A DNA stretch of 9,254 nt from Deltaproteobacteria bacterium (lineage in GTDB: Bacteria; Myxococcota_A; UBA9160; SZUA-336): positions 1 through 9,254 of the forward strand of contig DAOVBF010000025.1 of assembly GCA_030673955.1 (NCBI GenBank). Direction: 5' to 3'. This document shows, one piece after another, positions 1 to 5,972 of this stretch (position 1 is its first letter; each line of letters begins with the position of its first letter). The notes under the pieces are model-generated. The model saw nothing but the letters and a program-made list of their open reading frames with translations. It did not search any database and was not told the DNA's origin. Made by a program: the position numbers and the translations under genes.

Positions 1-324
1 GCCCGTCTCGAGCACGGCCCAATAGGCCGCCATATTGGCGCTCGCGCCGGAGTGGGGCTGCACGTTGGCATGATCCGCCCCGAACAGGCGCTCGGCCCGC
101 TGGATCGCGAGGGACTCCGCCACATCGATGTACTCGCAGCCCCCGTAGTAGCGTTTGCCGGGGTACCCCTCGGCGTACTTGTTGTTGAGCGCCGTGGCCA
201 TGACCTCGAGCACGGCCGGCGAGGCGAAGTTCTCGCTGGCAATCAGCTCGAGGCCGGTCTGCTGGCGCTCGATCTCACACAGGATTGCCTTCGCGATCTC
301 CGGATCGACACTTCGTAGGCTCAC
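1..324 (-). CDS. glyA: Serine hydroxymethyltransferase, N-terminal 108 residues (runs off the window)
   Basis: A PLP enzyme of the cytosol that interconverts serine and glycine and charges tetrahydrofolate with a one-carbon unit. The visible part has the family's N-terminal signature: [10 protein letters not shown] near residues 22-31, the [15 protein letters not shown] block near 48-62, and the [13 protein letters not shown] stretch near 88-100. The start is a GTG at 324, preceded by AGGAGG at 329-334, a strong ribosome binding site although only four bases away; no better in-frame start is nearby. It is the last visible gene of the minus-strand operon, 92 bases after acpP. In many deltaproteobacteria fabF, and often rpiB, lie between acpP and glyA, and here they do not. 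Identity is certain; the C-terminal half, including the PLP lysine, is outside the window. Confidence 0.97.
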   Translation of the reverse strand, partial: MSLRSVDPEIAKAILCEIERQQTGLELIASENFASPAVLEVMATALNNKYAEGYPGKRYYGGCEYIDVAESLAIQRAERLFGADHANVQPHSGASANMAAYWAVLETG

Positions 325-416
325 GGGACCTCCTGTCCAGCCATGGCCTGGCTGGAAGATACCACGAGCCGGGCCTCGATCCTCACCGGCGCGAGGCTGG
401 GTCCCACGCTCTCCGT

Positions 417-656
417 TCAGTCCTTGGCTATGCGCCCGTCGACGTAGCTAATCGCGTCCTGGATGGTCTGGATCTTCTCGGCGTCATCGTCGGGGATCTC
501 GAGATTGAAGGCCTCCTCGATCGCCATCACGAGCTCTACGATGTCGAGGGAATCCGCCCCCAGGTCATCGATGAAGGAGGCCTCGGGCACCACCTCCTCG
601 GACGGAACCCCGAGCTGATCAACGATGATTTCTCGGATCCTGTCCTCGACTGCCAT
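417..656 (-). CDS. acpP: Acyl carrier protein
   Basis: The 79-residue acidic carrier that holds growing acyl chains on a 4'-phosphopantetheine arm during fatty-acid synthesis. The attachment motif is DSLD with the modified serine at residue 36, inside the usual [18 protein letters not shown] block. Length and net negative charge are normal for AcpP. The ATG at 656 has GGGGAGAGG just upstream, which partly overlaps the fabG stop codon, and the gap to fabG is only 11 bases, so the two are almost certainly co-transcribed. No condensing enzyme follows it; the next gene is glyA. The 92-base gap to glyA holds only a modest inverted repeat (CCAGCC/GGCTGG, 337-355) close to the glyA ribosome binding site. 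Confidence 0.97.
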   Translation of the reverse strand: MAVEDRIREIIVDQLGVPSEEVVPEASFIDDLGADSLDIVELVMAIEEAFNLEIPDDDAEKIQTIQDAISYVDGRIAKD

Positions 657-667
657 GCGCCTCTCCC

Positions 668-1423
668 CTAGTCCAGCCCGCCGCTCACCCGGAGGACTTG
701 CCCCGTGATGTAGGCGGCATCATCAGAGGCCAGAAAACGTACCGCTTGCGCGACATCCTCGACAGAGCCCATGCGCCCCAGCGGGATCTGTGCCTGCAGG
801 CCCTGGACGAAATCCGAGGGAAGGTCCCGGGTCATTTCCGTCTCGATGAAGCCCGGGGCCACCGCGTTCACGGTGATCCCGCGACTCCCGAGCTCACGGG
901 CGAGCGAGCGTGTCAGCGCCTCGACTCCGCCCTTGGTCGCCGCGTAGTTGGTCTGACCCGTGTTTCCCGTCTCCGCCACGATGGAGGAGAGGTTGATGAT
1001 GCGGCCGGAGCGCGCCTTGAGCATCGGACGCGCCGTGGCGCGGCATACGTTCCAGGTCCCGCGCAGGTTCGTGGCGACGACCGCGTCGAAGTCCTCCGGC
1101 TTCATGCGCACGATCAGCTGATCGCGGGTGATCCCCGCGTTGTTGACCACGATGTCCAGCCGGCTGTGGTCCTGCAGGATTTTCGAGACCAGCCCCTCGA
1201 CGGCAGTCAGGTCCACCACGTCGCAGGGAATGGCCGAGGCGTTGCCGCCGAGCTCCTCGATGCGCTTTTTCGTGGCCTCCGCACCCTCCGGGTTCGAGCG
1301 GTACGTGAAGACCACTCGGGCCCCGGAGCGCGCGAGCTCGATCGCGATCGCCCGGCCGATGCCACGCGATCCCCCCGTCACGAGCGCCACCCGCTCCGCC
1401 AGGATGCCCGGGCCACCGCTCAT
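668..1423 (-). CDS. fabG: 3-oxoacyl-[acyl-carrier-protein] reductase
   Basis: A short-chain dehydrogenase/reductase that reduces 3-ketoacyl-ACP to 3-hydroxyacyl-ACP with NADPH. The 251-residue protein shows the Rossmann glycine motif TGGSRGIG at 16-23, NNAG at 94-97, and a catalytic tetrad read as Asn119, Ser147, Tyr160 and Lys164 (YAATK). The late PGFIETEMT block is typical of FabG rather than of a generic SDR. The ATG at 1423 is chosen because it overlaps the fabD stop as ATGA, is preceded by GGGAGG inside fabD, and gives the usual family length; the longer open frame upstream is fabD read out of frame. Position between fabD and acpP confirms the role. Confidence 0.96.
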   Translation of the reverse strand: MSGGPGILAERVALVTGGSRGIGRAIAIELARSGARVVFTYRSNPEGAEATKKRIEELGGNASAIPCDVVDLTAVEGLVSKILQDHSRLDIVVNNAGITRDQLIVRMKPEDFDAVVATNLRGTWNVCRATARPMLKARSGRIINLSSIVAETGNTGQTNYAATKGGVEALTRSLARELGSRGITVNAVAPGFIETEMTRDLPSDFVQGLQAQIPLGRMGSVEDVAQAVRFLASDDAAYITGQVLRVSGGLD

Positions 1424-2355
1424 CCCAGGGCCTCCCCGATGCATGCCAGGACGCGCTCCATGTCCTCCGGCGCTTCGACGTTTGCGCAAATGAGGCTCCG
1501 ATCGATCTTCCGCGCGAGGGCCGAGAGCACCCGGCCCGGCCCCACCTCGAGCTGGACCCGAACCCCGACTCGCACCAGCGTGCGCACACAGTCGACCCAG
1601 CGCACCGGGGCGCACACCTGCTCCCGGAGCAGCGCGCGCGCGTCCTCGGCATCGGAATAGGGCTCGGCTGTCACATTCGAGATGACGGGAATCCGCGCGT
1701 TCCAGAAACAGGTCTCGGAAAGCGCAGGCGTGAGCTTCTCCATCGCGGGTCTCATCAGCTCGCAATGGAAGGGGGCGGAGACCGGGAGCTGGACGAGCTT
1801 GGTGGCCCCGGCGGCTGCCAGCGCCGCGCAGGCTGCACTGACCGCCTTGCTCTCCCCCGCCACCACCGTCTGCGTCGGCGAGTTGAAGTTGGCTGCCGCC
1901 ACGACCCCGTCGACCCCGGCGCAGACCCGCATCACCTCGTCCCCGGGCAGGCCCAGCACAGCCGTCATCTGGCCTCGGCCCTCCGGCACCGCCTCCTGCA
2001 TCAAGGCGCCGCGACGGCGAACCAGAGACACGGCATCGCCCAGCGCCAGCGCACCCGCCGCAACCAGGGCCGAGTACTCACCGAGGCTGTGCCCGGCCAC
2101 GTAGGCAACCGGCGCCGCCAGCCGCGGCTCCACAACGCGGTAGATCGCGTGCGACGCCGCCAGCATGGCGGGCTGAGCGATCTCGGTGCGCCGGAGAACC
2201 TCCTCGGGGCCCTCGGCAGCCCAGCGCGAGAGGGGCAGCTGCACGGCCTCGTCCGCTTCCTCGAACACCTCACGGGCCTCGGGAAAGCGGCGCACGAATT
2301 CCATCGCCATCCCGACCTCTTGGGACCCCTGCCCGGGAAAGACGACTGCCAGCAT
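1420..2355 (-). CDS. fabD: Malonyl-CoA:ACP transacylase
   Basis: Transfers malonyl from CoA to AcpP, providing the extender unit for fatty-acid elongation in the cytosol. The protein is 311 residues, the usual size. Visible motifs are FPGQGSQ at 6-12, the nucleophile elbow GHSLGE at 88-93 with Ser90, Arg115 (which should bind the malonyl carboxylate), and the catalytic His197 in SAPFH. The ATG at 2355 puts FPGQGSQ at the normal distance from the N-terminus; upstream in-frame codons give only low-complexity arginine-rich sequence that overlaps rpmF. GGAG lies unusually close to the ATG, so initiation may be helped by translation of rpmF, which stops 31 bases upstream. The last bases overlap fabG as ATGA, suggesting translational coupling. 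Confidence 0.96.
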   Translation of the reverse strand: MLAVVFPGQGSQEVGMAMEFVRRFPEAREVFEEADEAVQLPLSRWAAEGPEEVLRRTEIAQPAMLAASHAIYRVVEPRLAAPVAYVAGHSLGEYSALVAAGALALGDAVSLVRRRGALMQEAVPEGRGQMTAVLGLPGDEVMRVCAGVDGVVAAANFNSPTQTVVAGESKAVSAACAALAAAGATKLVQLPVSAPFHCELMRPAMEKLTPALSETCFWNARIPVISNVTAEPYSDAEDARALLREQVCAPVRWVDCVRTLVRVGVRVQLEVGPGRVLSALARKIDRSLICANVEAPEDMERVLACIGEALG

Positions 2356-2386
2356 GCTCCGAGTGGGAGGCGCGGGCGGGCCCGAC

Positions 2387-2578
2387 CTACGCCTCCTCCT
2401 CCTTCTCCACCTCGAAGATCTGCCGCCCGCGGTAATGGCCGCACTCGGGACAGACCCGGTGCGGTTCCTTGGGGGCACCGCATTGGGGACACGGGGAGCG
2501 GTTCGGCATCGCCAGCGCCTGGTGCGAGCGGCGCATGCGGGTCCTCGACTTGGACATCTTCTTCTTGGGTACGGCCAT
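2387..2578 (-). CDS. rpmF: 50S ribosomal protein L32, zinc-binding form
   Basis: A 63-residue basic ribosomal protein of the large subunit. It starts with the classic MAVPKKK, followed by the SKSRTRMRRSH RNA-binding stretch. It carries two CxxC pairs, Cys30/Cys33 and Cys43/Cys46, so it is the zinc-ribbon (C+) form rather than the cysteine-free paralogue made by some bacteria under zinc limitation. The ATG at 2578 has AAGGA upstream. It sits 23 bases after yceD, the near-universal partner of rpmF, and is followed directly by fabD where plsX and fabH would be expected. The short acidic C-terminal tail (EVEKEEEA) is unremarkable. Confidence 0.96.
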   Translation of the reverse strand: MAVPKKKMSKSRTRMRRSHQALAMPNRSPCPQCGAPKEPHRVCPECGHYRGRQIFEVEKEEEA

Positions 2579-2601
2579 CTCTTCTTCCTTTGGTGGGCGC
2601 G

Positions 2602-3168
2602 TCAGCCCCGGTTTCGCTTGGATTGATCGAGGAGGCGCCCGAGTGTCGCGAGGGGTCGCGACCGGTCCGAGGCATCGCAGCTACATGGCGCCAGGTTCTG
2701 ATTCGTACCACAAACGGGACAAAGCCCCAGGCAGCCCTCCACGCAGCGCGGCTGCATGGGCCACGCCAGTACCAGGATATCCCGCAGGACCGGCTCGAAG
2801 TCCAGCTCGTCGCCCGCGTAGCGCCCGAGACTGGCGTCGTCGGCATCCAGCTCGATGCCCGGCTTCGAGCCGTCGCCGCGGTCAAGAGCGGGCTCCAGCA
2901 GCAGCTCGAGCGGCTCCCGGAACTCGTGTGTGTACGGCTCCGCGCAGCGTCCGCAGAGAAGTTCCACGGCTCCGGACACCTCCCCTCGGAAAAGCAGACG
3001 CGCACCTAAGCGATAGCCGCTCAGGTTCAGCGCGAAGGGCGTGCACAAAACCACCTCGGGCTCGGGCAGAACCTCCCTCGCCTCCTCCCACCATCCCGTC
3101 TCGGATACGAGATGAAAGCGGCGGGGGCTTTCCTTCACGCTGTCCAGGTGGATCGAAAGAGCGCCCAT
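2602..3168 (-). CDS. yceD: YceD/DUF177 family protein
   Basis: A 188-residue member of the DUF177 (YceD) family, almost always encoded next to rpmF; homologues are linked to 23S rRNA accumulation or ribosome assembly, but the molecular role is not firmly known. The family pattern is clear: a first pair Cys72/Cys75 (CGRC), the LDFEPVLRDILVLAWPMQP region at 122-140, and a C-terminal Cys cluster Cys142, Cys146, Cys150 and Cys153 (CLGLCPVCG) followed by a TNQN segment. The extra CxC at 162-164 could extend the metal site. The ATG at 3168 has AGGG nearby. It is the first gene of the minus-strand operon, about 105 bases downstream of the candidate promoter. Confidence 0.9.
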   Translation of the reverse strand: MGALSIHLDSVKESPRRFHLVSETGWWEEAREVLPEPEVVLCTPFALNLSGYRLGARLLFRGEVSGAVELLCGRCAEPYTHEFREPLELLLEPALDRGDGSKPGIELDADDASLGRYAGDELDFEPVLRDILVLAWPMQPRCVEGCLGLCPVCGTNQNLAPCSCDASDRSRPLATLGRLLDQSKRNRG

Positions 3169-3274
3169 GGGACCCTGTCAAGCCGGGCCAGCCCCGCGTA
3201 ATCCGCGTCTTCGCCATAGGAAACGCGCGGAGCCGCCAAAAAAGCTTATGGCTTGTGGACTTGAAGTCGGGTTG

Positions 3275-3303
3275 TCAATAGGCCGCACCACCCCGCTTGT
3301 CAA
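3275..3303 (-). promoter_or_regulatory. Candidate sigma-70 promoter of the yceD-rpmF-fab operon
   Basis: On the minus strand a perfect -35 box TTGACA (3303 to 3298) is followed after exactly 17 bases by TATTGA (3280 to 3275). The -10 box matches the consensus only in its first three bases. It lies in the 201-base divergent gap between yceD and gltX and would give a leader of about 100 bases. A second TTGACAA occurs 25 bases further on (3278 to 3272), overlapping this -10 box. No equally good plus-strand promoter for gltX was found in the gap. Confidence 0.45.
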
Positions 3304-3369
3304 GCAGACTCCTTTGCGGCCCGCTGGGATCGAGGCGCTGAGCAAGGTGTTGGATTAGAGTCTGGCGCG

Positions 3370-4800
3370 ATGTCGGTGGTTACGAGGTACGCTCCCAGCC
3401 CGACGGGGGCCTTGCACATCGGCGGGGCGCGCACGGCGCTCTTCAACTGGGCCTTCGCCCGCCACCAGGGCGGGTCCTTTCTTCTGCGGTTCGAGGATAC
3501 AGACCAGGCACGCTCGACTCGCGAATCGGAGGAAGCCGTGCTGGAGGCTCTGAGCTGGCTCGGCCTCGATTACGATCCGGTGCCCGGTTTTGAGGACATT
3601 CCGCGCCAGAGCGAGCGGCTCGAACGCTATCGCGAGGCGATCGAGGGTCTGCTCGCGACGGGTGCGGCGTACCGCTGCACGTGCACAGTCGAAGAGCTCG
3701 AGGCGGCTCGGCGGGCCGCCCGCGAGGCGCGGCGCCAGCCGGGCTACAACGGGACCTGTCGCAACAAGGAGATCGGTCCCGAGCCCGGACGTCCGTTCTG
3801 CGTGCGTCTACGAACTCCCGAGGATGGTCTCACGCGCTGGAATGATCTGAACGCGGGGCCCAGTGGTGAGGACATTTCACAGCTCGATGACTTCATCATG
3901 CTGCGCAGCGATGGCACACCCGTCTACCATCTCGCGGTGGTCGTTGACGACCACGACATGGGCATCACCCACGTGATTCGCGGCCGCGAGCACATGACCA
4001 GCACGCCGCGGCAGCTCCTGCTCTACCGGGCCCTGGGCTTCGAGCCACCCCAGTTCGCCCACGTTCCTTTACTCGTCGAAGCTGGCGGAAAGAAGCTCTC
4101 GAAACGACATGAATCGATGTCGGTCCAGAGCTATCGCGATCGCGGCTTTGCGCCGGAGGCCGTGCTGAATTTCATCGCGCGCCTCGGCTGGTCCCACAGC
4201 GACCTGGAGATCTTCACGAAAGAGGAGCTGGTCAAGCTCTTCACGCTGGCCGGCGTGGGAAGGAGTCCGTCACAGGTCCACAACGACAAGCTGCTCTGGC
4301 TCAACCAGCACTACATCAAGTCGCTCCCCATGCCGACCCTGCTTTCGCATGCGCACCGCTTTCTCGAGGCGGAGGCGGGCGGGCCGCTCCGCGTCGAGCC
4401 GCAGCTCGAGCGCCTGATCGACCTTCTGCGCGAGCGCAGCAAAACTTTCATGGAAATGGCCAGTCTGGCTCGCTTCTACCTCGTCGACGCGCTGGAGCTC
4501 GAGCCCAAGGCTGCGCGCAAGTACCTCACGGCCCGGATGGCCCAGCCGCTTCGGGAGCTGCGGGACGCGTTTGCGGTGCTCCCCGAGTGGACGCAGGAAT
4601 CGCTAAGGGGGGCCTTCGACGCGGTCATCGAGCGCCATCAACTCAAACTCGGTCAGCTCGCACAGCCGGTCCGTGTAGCCGTCGTGGGCGGACCCGCGAG
4701 CCCCGGGATCTTCGAGACGCTCGAGATCCTGGGCCGCGAGCGCAGCCTGGCCCGCATCGATGCCGCGCTGACGCGCATCGGGTCCAGCGCACAGGATTGA
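3370..4800 (+). CDS. gltX: Glutamyl-tRNA synthetase
   Basis: A class I aminoacyl-tRNA synthetase that attaches glutamate to tRNA-Glu, and in non-discriminating forms also to tRNA-Gln. It has 476 residues, normal for bacterial GluRS. It shows APSPTG at 8-13, HIGG (the HIGH box) at 16-19, LLRFEDTD soon after, and KLSKR (the KMSKS box) at 242-246, then the VLNFIARLGWSH block. The zinc site of E. coli GluRS (C-x-C...C-x-H) is incomplete: Cys103, Cys105 and Cys130 are present but Asn132 replaces the histidine. The C-terminal anticodon-binding helical domain is complete. The ATG at 3370 gives the standard N-terminus, although the ribosome binding site before it is weak. A tRNA-Gln gene starts 37 bases after the stop. 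Confidence 0.95.
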   Translation: MSVVTRYAPSPTGALHIGGARTALFNWAFARHQGGSFLLRFEDTDQARSTRESEEAVLEALSWLGLDYDPVPGFEDIPRQSERLERYREAIEGLLATGAAYRCTCTVEELEAARRAAREARRQPGYNGTCRNKEIGPEPGRPFCVRLRTPEDGLTRWNDLNAGPSGEDISQLDDFIMLRSDGTPVYHLAVVVDDHDMGITHVIRGREHMTSTPRQLLLYRALGFEPPQFAHVPLLVEAGGKKLSKRHESMSVQSYRDRGFAPEAVLNFIARLGWSHSDLEIFTKEELVKLFTLAGVGRSPSQVHNDKLLWLNQHYIKSLPMPTLLSHAHRFLEAEAGGPLRVEPQLERLIDLLRERSKTFMEMASLARFYLVDALELEPKAARKYLTARMAQPLRELRDAFAVLPEWTQESLRGAFDAVIERHQLKLGQLAQPVRVAVVGGPASPGIFETLEILGRERSLARIDAALTRIGSSAQD

Positions 4801-4824
4801 ACGGCACCCGCGGAGCCCTATACT
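4797..4824 (+). promoter_or_regulatory. Candidate promoter of tRNA-Gln, overlapping the gltX stop codon
   Basis: TTGAAC at 4797-4802, a 16-base spacer, and TATACT at 4819-4824 (five of six consensus bases). The -35 box includes the TGA stop of gltX. Transcription would begin near 4831, about seven bases before the mature tRNA 5' end. The geometry matches the promoter found in front of tRNA-Glu at 8589-8617. Confidence 0.6.
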
Positions 4825-4837
4825 CCCGCATCCCCAC

Positions 4838-4911
4838 TGGCGGGTCGTCTAATGGTAGGACGGCGGGTTCTGGCCCCGTTAGTCTAGGTTCGAATCCTAG
4901 CCCGCCAGCCA
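4838..4911 (+). tRNA. tRNA-Gln (anticodon CTG)
   Basis: A full 74-base cloverleaf can be folded by eye. The acceptor TGGCGGG (4838-4844) pairs with CCCGCCA (4901-4907), the discriminator is G4908, and CCA is encoded at 4909-4911. The D arm spans 4847-4861. The anticodon stem GCGGG/CCCGT (4863-4867, 4875-4879) closes the loop TTCTGGC, with anticodon CTG at 4870-4872. The T stem CTAGG/CCTAG (4884-4888, 4896-4900) carries loop TTCGAAT. The U1-A72 pair and G73 are classic tRNA-Gln features. It reads CAG codons. Confidence 0.95.
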
Positions 4912-5013
4912 TCTCCCCTCTTCCGGCCCATCGAAGAAATCCCGGCCCGCGGCGTCCAATCGAATGGCTGCGCAGGGAAGCGTGGTCGTAATCATCCGAA
5001 AAGGAGAAAGCCG

Positions 5014-5418
5014 ATGAAGACCATACGCTCTTTCGCGCTCTGGTCCTTCTGCTTAGCCTTTGGCGTCATTCTCGCCGCCCCCTCGCTGGCTCGCGCCGAG
5101 GATCGCTTCCGCGCGACCTACACCTCGGATTCACACGACGGACACCGTGTAGTGGTGGCGTTGGGCCATCTCGTGGGCCTTCATATGAACGACGGACATA
5201 ACCGTCAGCGCGCGCATCATCGGCATTACGTGTCTCACGCGCCGCGCTTGCGTTACGCGCATGACGCGTATTGCAGATGTCGATCGCATGGCGTGAGTGT
5301 CCAGCGTTTCGCAGATCGATGGTATCGCGCGAATGTCGGAGTTCTGCGGCATTCCGCACCGCACTTCCACCGCCGGCATATCCCGCATCCCGCACGCCGC
5401 GTCCGCTTCTACCGCTAG
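5014..5418 (+). CDS. Histidine-rich exported small protein, function unknown
   Basis: I do not recognise the family. The 134-residue product starts with a clear Sec signal peptide: MKTIR, a hydrophobic stretch at 6-22, and a probable cleavage site ARA|ED after residue 28. The mature part (about 106 residues) has 16 histidines and many arginines and tyrosines, with clusters such as AHHRHYVSH, and a CRCR pair in the middle. It has no transmembrane segment after the signal, so it should be periplasmic or secreted. The ATG at 5014 is supported by AGGAG at 5002-5006, ideally spaced. A metal- or haem-binding role is possible from composition only. It follows tRNA-Gln by about 100 bases, in which I see no terminator or clear promoter. 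It could also be a lineage-specific orphan. Confidence 0.7.
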   Translation: MKTIRSFALWSFCLAFGVILAAPSLARAEDRFRATYTSDSHDGHRVVVALGHLVGLHMNDGHNRQRAHHRHYVSHAPRLRYAHDAYCRCRSHGVSVQRFADRWYRANVGVLRHSAPHFHRRHIPHPARRVRFYR

Positions 5419-5442
5419 CCGAGGTTCTCACCGTCCAACTGA

Positions 5443-5619
5443 CGGGACGGCGGCGGGATCGAGCCGCCGCGCAGTCGCGTCGACCATCTGCACTACGCGA
5501 TCACGTGGTACTCAATCGCGGCCGTTGCCGCGGTCTTCGCGCTGGTGACGTTCCTCCGCCGAGACGGAGAAGTCAGTACGCTGTCGTCACCCCGGAACAC
5601 TCCCCCAGCCGACGCTTGA
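5443..5619 (+). pseudogene. Relic resembling the C-terminus of SURF1 (cytochrome c oxidase assembly)
   Basis: An open stretch of 58 codons without a plausible ATG, bounded upstream by an in-frame TGA at 5440-5442 and ending at the TGA at 5617-5619. The translation contains DHLHYAITWYSIAAVAAVF followed by more hydrophobic residues and a basic stop-transfer end. That H-x-x-YA-x-TW pattern leading into a transmembrane helix is the hallmark of the last helix of SURF1 proteins, which assist haem-copper oxidase assembly in the membrane. The rest of SURF1 is absent upstream, where the His-rich gene ends 24 bases earlier, so this looks like the stump of a deleted gene. Its last 47 bases overlap the antisense gene at 5573-5896. 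It could instead be a fortuitous hydrophobic stretch; a database comparison would decide. Confidence 0.5.
5448..5469. other. GC-rich inverted repeat after the His-rich gene
   Basis: CGGCGGC (5448-5454) and GCCGCCG (5463-5469) form a perfect 7-base-pair stem with an 8-base loop, about 30 bases after the stop at 5418. There is no T-run on either side, so intrinsic termination is uncertain. It may simply reflect high GC within the SURF1-like relic. Confidence 0.35.
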
Positions 5620-5896
5620 ACGTGAAGCGCGCCGAGGAGTAGATGAGACCCTCTCTCACGTCGTCGAAATCTTCCCAGACCGTCGCGACCGCAAAGGGCG
5701 CGATCGGAATGAAGAGCGCCGTGCCGACGAGCATGGAGGTGAACGAAACCGGCCGCAGGACCAACAAGTCGAAGATCTTCGGATAGCTGCAGTCGTCGAG
5801 GGAGTCCTCGTAGCTCACCGCGAGGGCCCGCTGGGAGACCCCGAGGCACACCACAAGCGCCAGTACCGCCAGAACACGTGCACCGATCTTGCGCAT
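5573..5896 (-). CDS. Small exported membrane-associated protein, unknown function
   Basis: A 107-residue protein with an N-terminal signal sequence (MRKIG, hydrophobic 8-20, probable cleavage ALA|V after residue 26). A second hydrophobic stretch at roughly 50-73 is preceded by LLVLRPVSF and contains the VGTALFIPIAPFAV pattern, and the C-terminal part has ARFTFKRRLGE. The LxxxRP...GTALF...R(F/Y)TF arrangement recalls a family of short proteobacterial proteins often mislabelled multidrug transporter; none has a known role that I can state. Cys36 and Cys100 could form a disulfide. The ATG at 5896 is chosen over an upstream in-frame ATG because AAGGAG lies eight bases before it and the signal peptide starts there. 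It follows nagA by 76 bases on the same strand and may be in the same transcript. Confidence 0.75.
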   Translation of the reverse strand: MRKIGARVLAVLALVVCLGVSQRALAVSYEDSLDDCSYPKIFDLLVLRPVSFTSMLVGTALFIPIAPFAVATVWEDFDDVREGLIYSSARFTFKRRLGECSGVTTAY

Positions 5897-5972
5897 CGAT
5901 CCCGCTCCTTCTCCTCCGAGAGTCAAGCTCAACTCTCAGAGAATCGGCGGGCTTCCAGCAAACTTGATGCGG

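Noticed and set aside
698..1660. Plus-strand 320-codon frame opposite fabG and fabD
   Set aside because: Shadow of the high third-position GC of fabG and fabD; low-complexity Arg-rich translation without domains.
1765..3009. Long plus-strand open frame of 414 codons opposite fabD, rpmF and yceD
   Set aside because: Antisense shadow in GC-rich DNA. The opposite strand has three certain genes with motifs, and this frame has none.
4643..4912. Minus-strand reading frame beginning MAGGLGFEPRLTGPEP
   Set aside because: It is the well-known false protein produced by reading a tRNA gene (tRNA-Gln) antisense, continuing backwards through gltX. Not a gene.
5131..5388. Minus-strand 85-codon frame opposite the His-rich gene
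   Set aside because: It has no ribosome binding site, and its Met/Val-rich composition mirrors the CAT/CAC codons of the His-rich gene, which has a strong start and a signal peptide.
5918..5937. Small inverted repeat GAGAGT/ACTCTC between nagA and the small exported protein gene, considered as a terminator
   Set aside because: Only six base pairs with an eight-base loop and no T-run; too weak to call.
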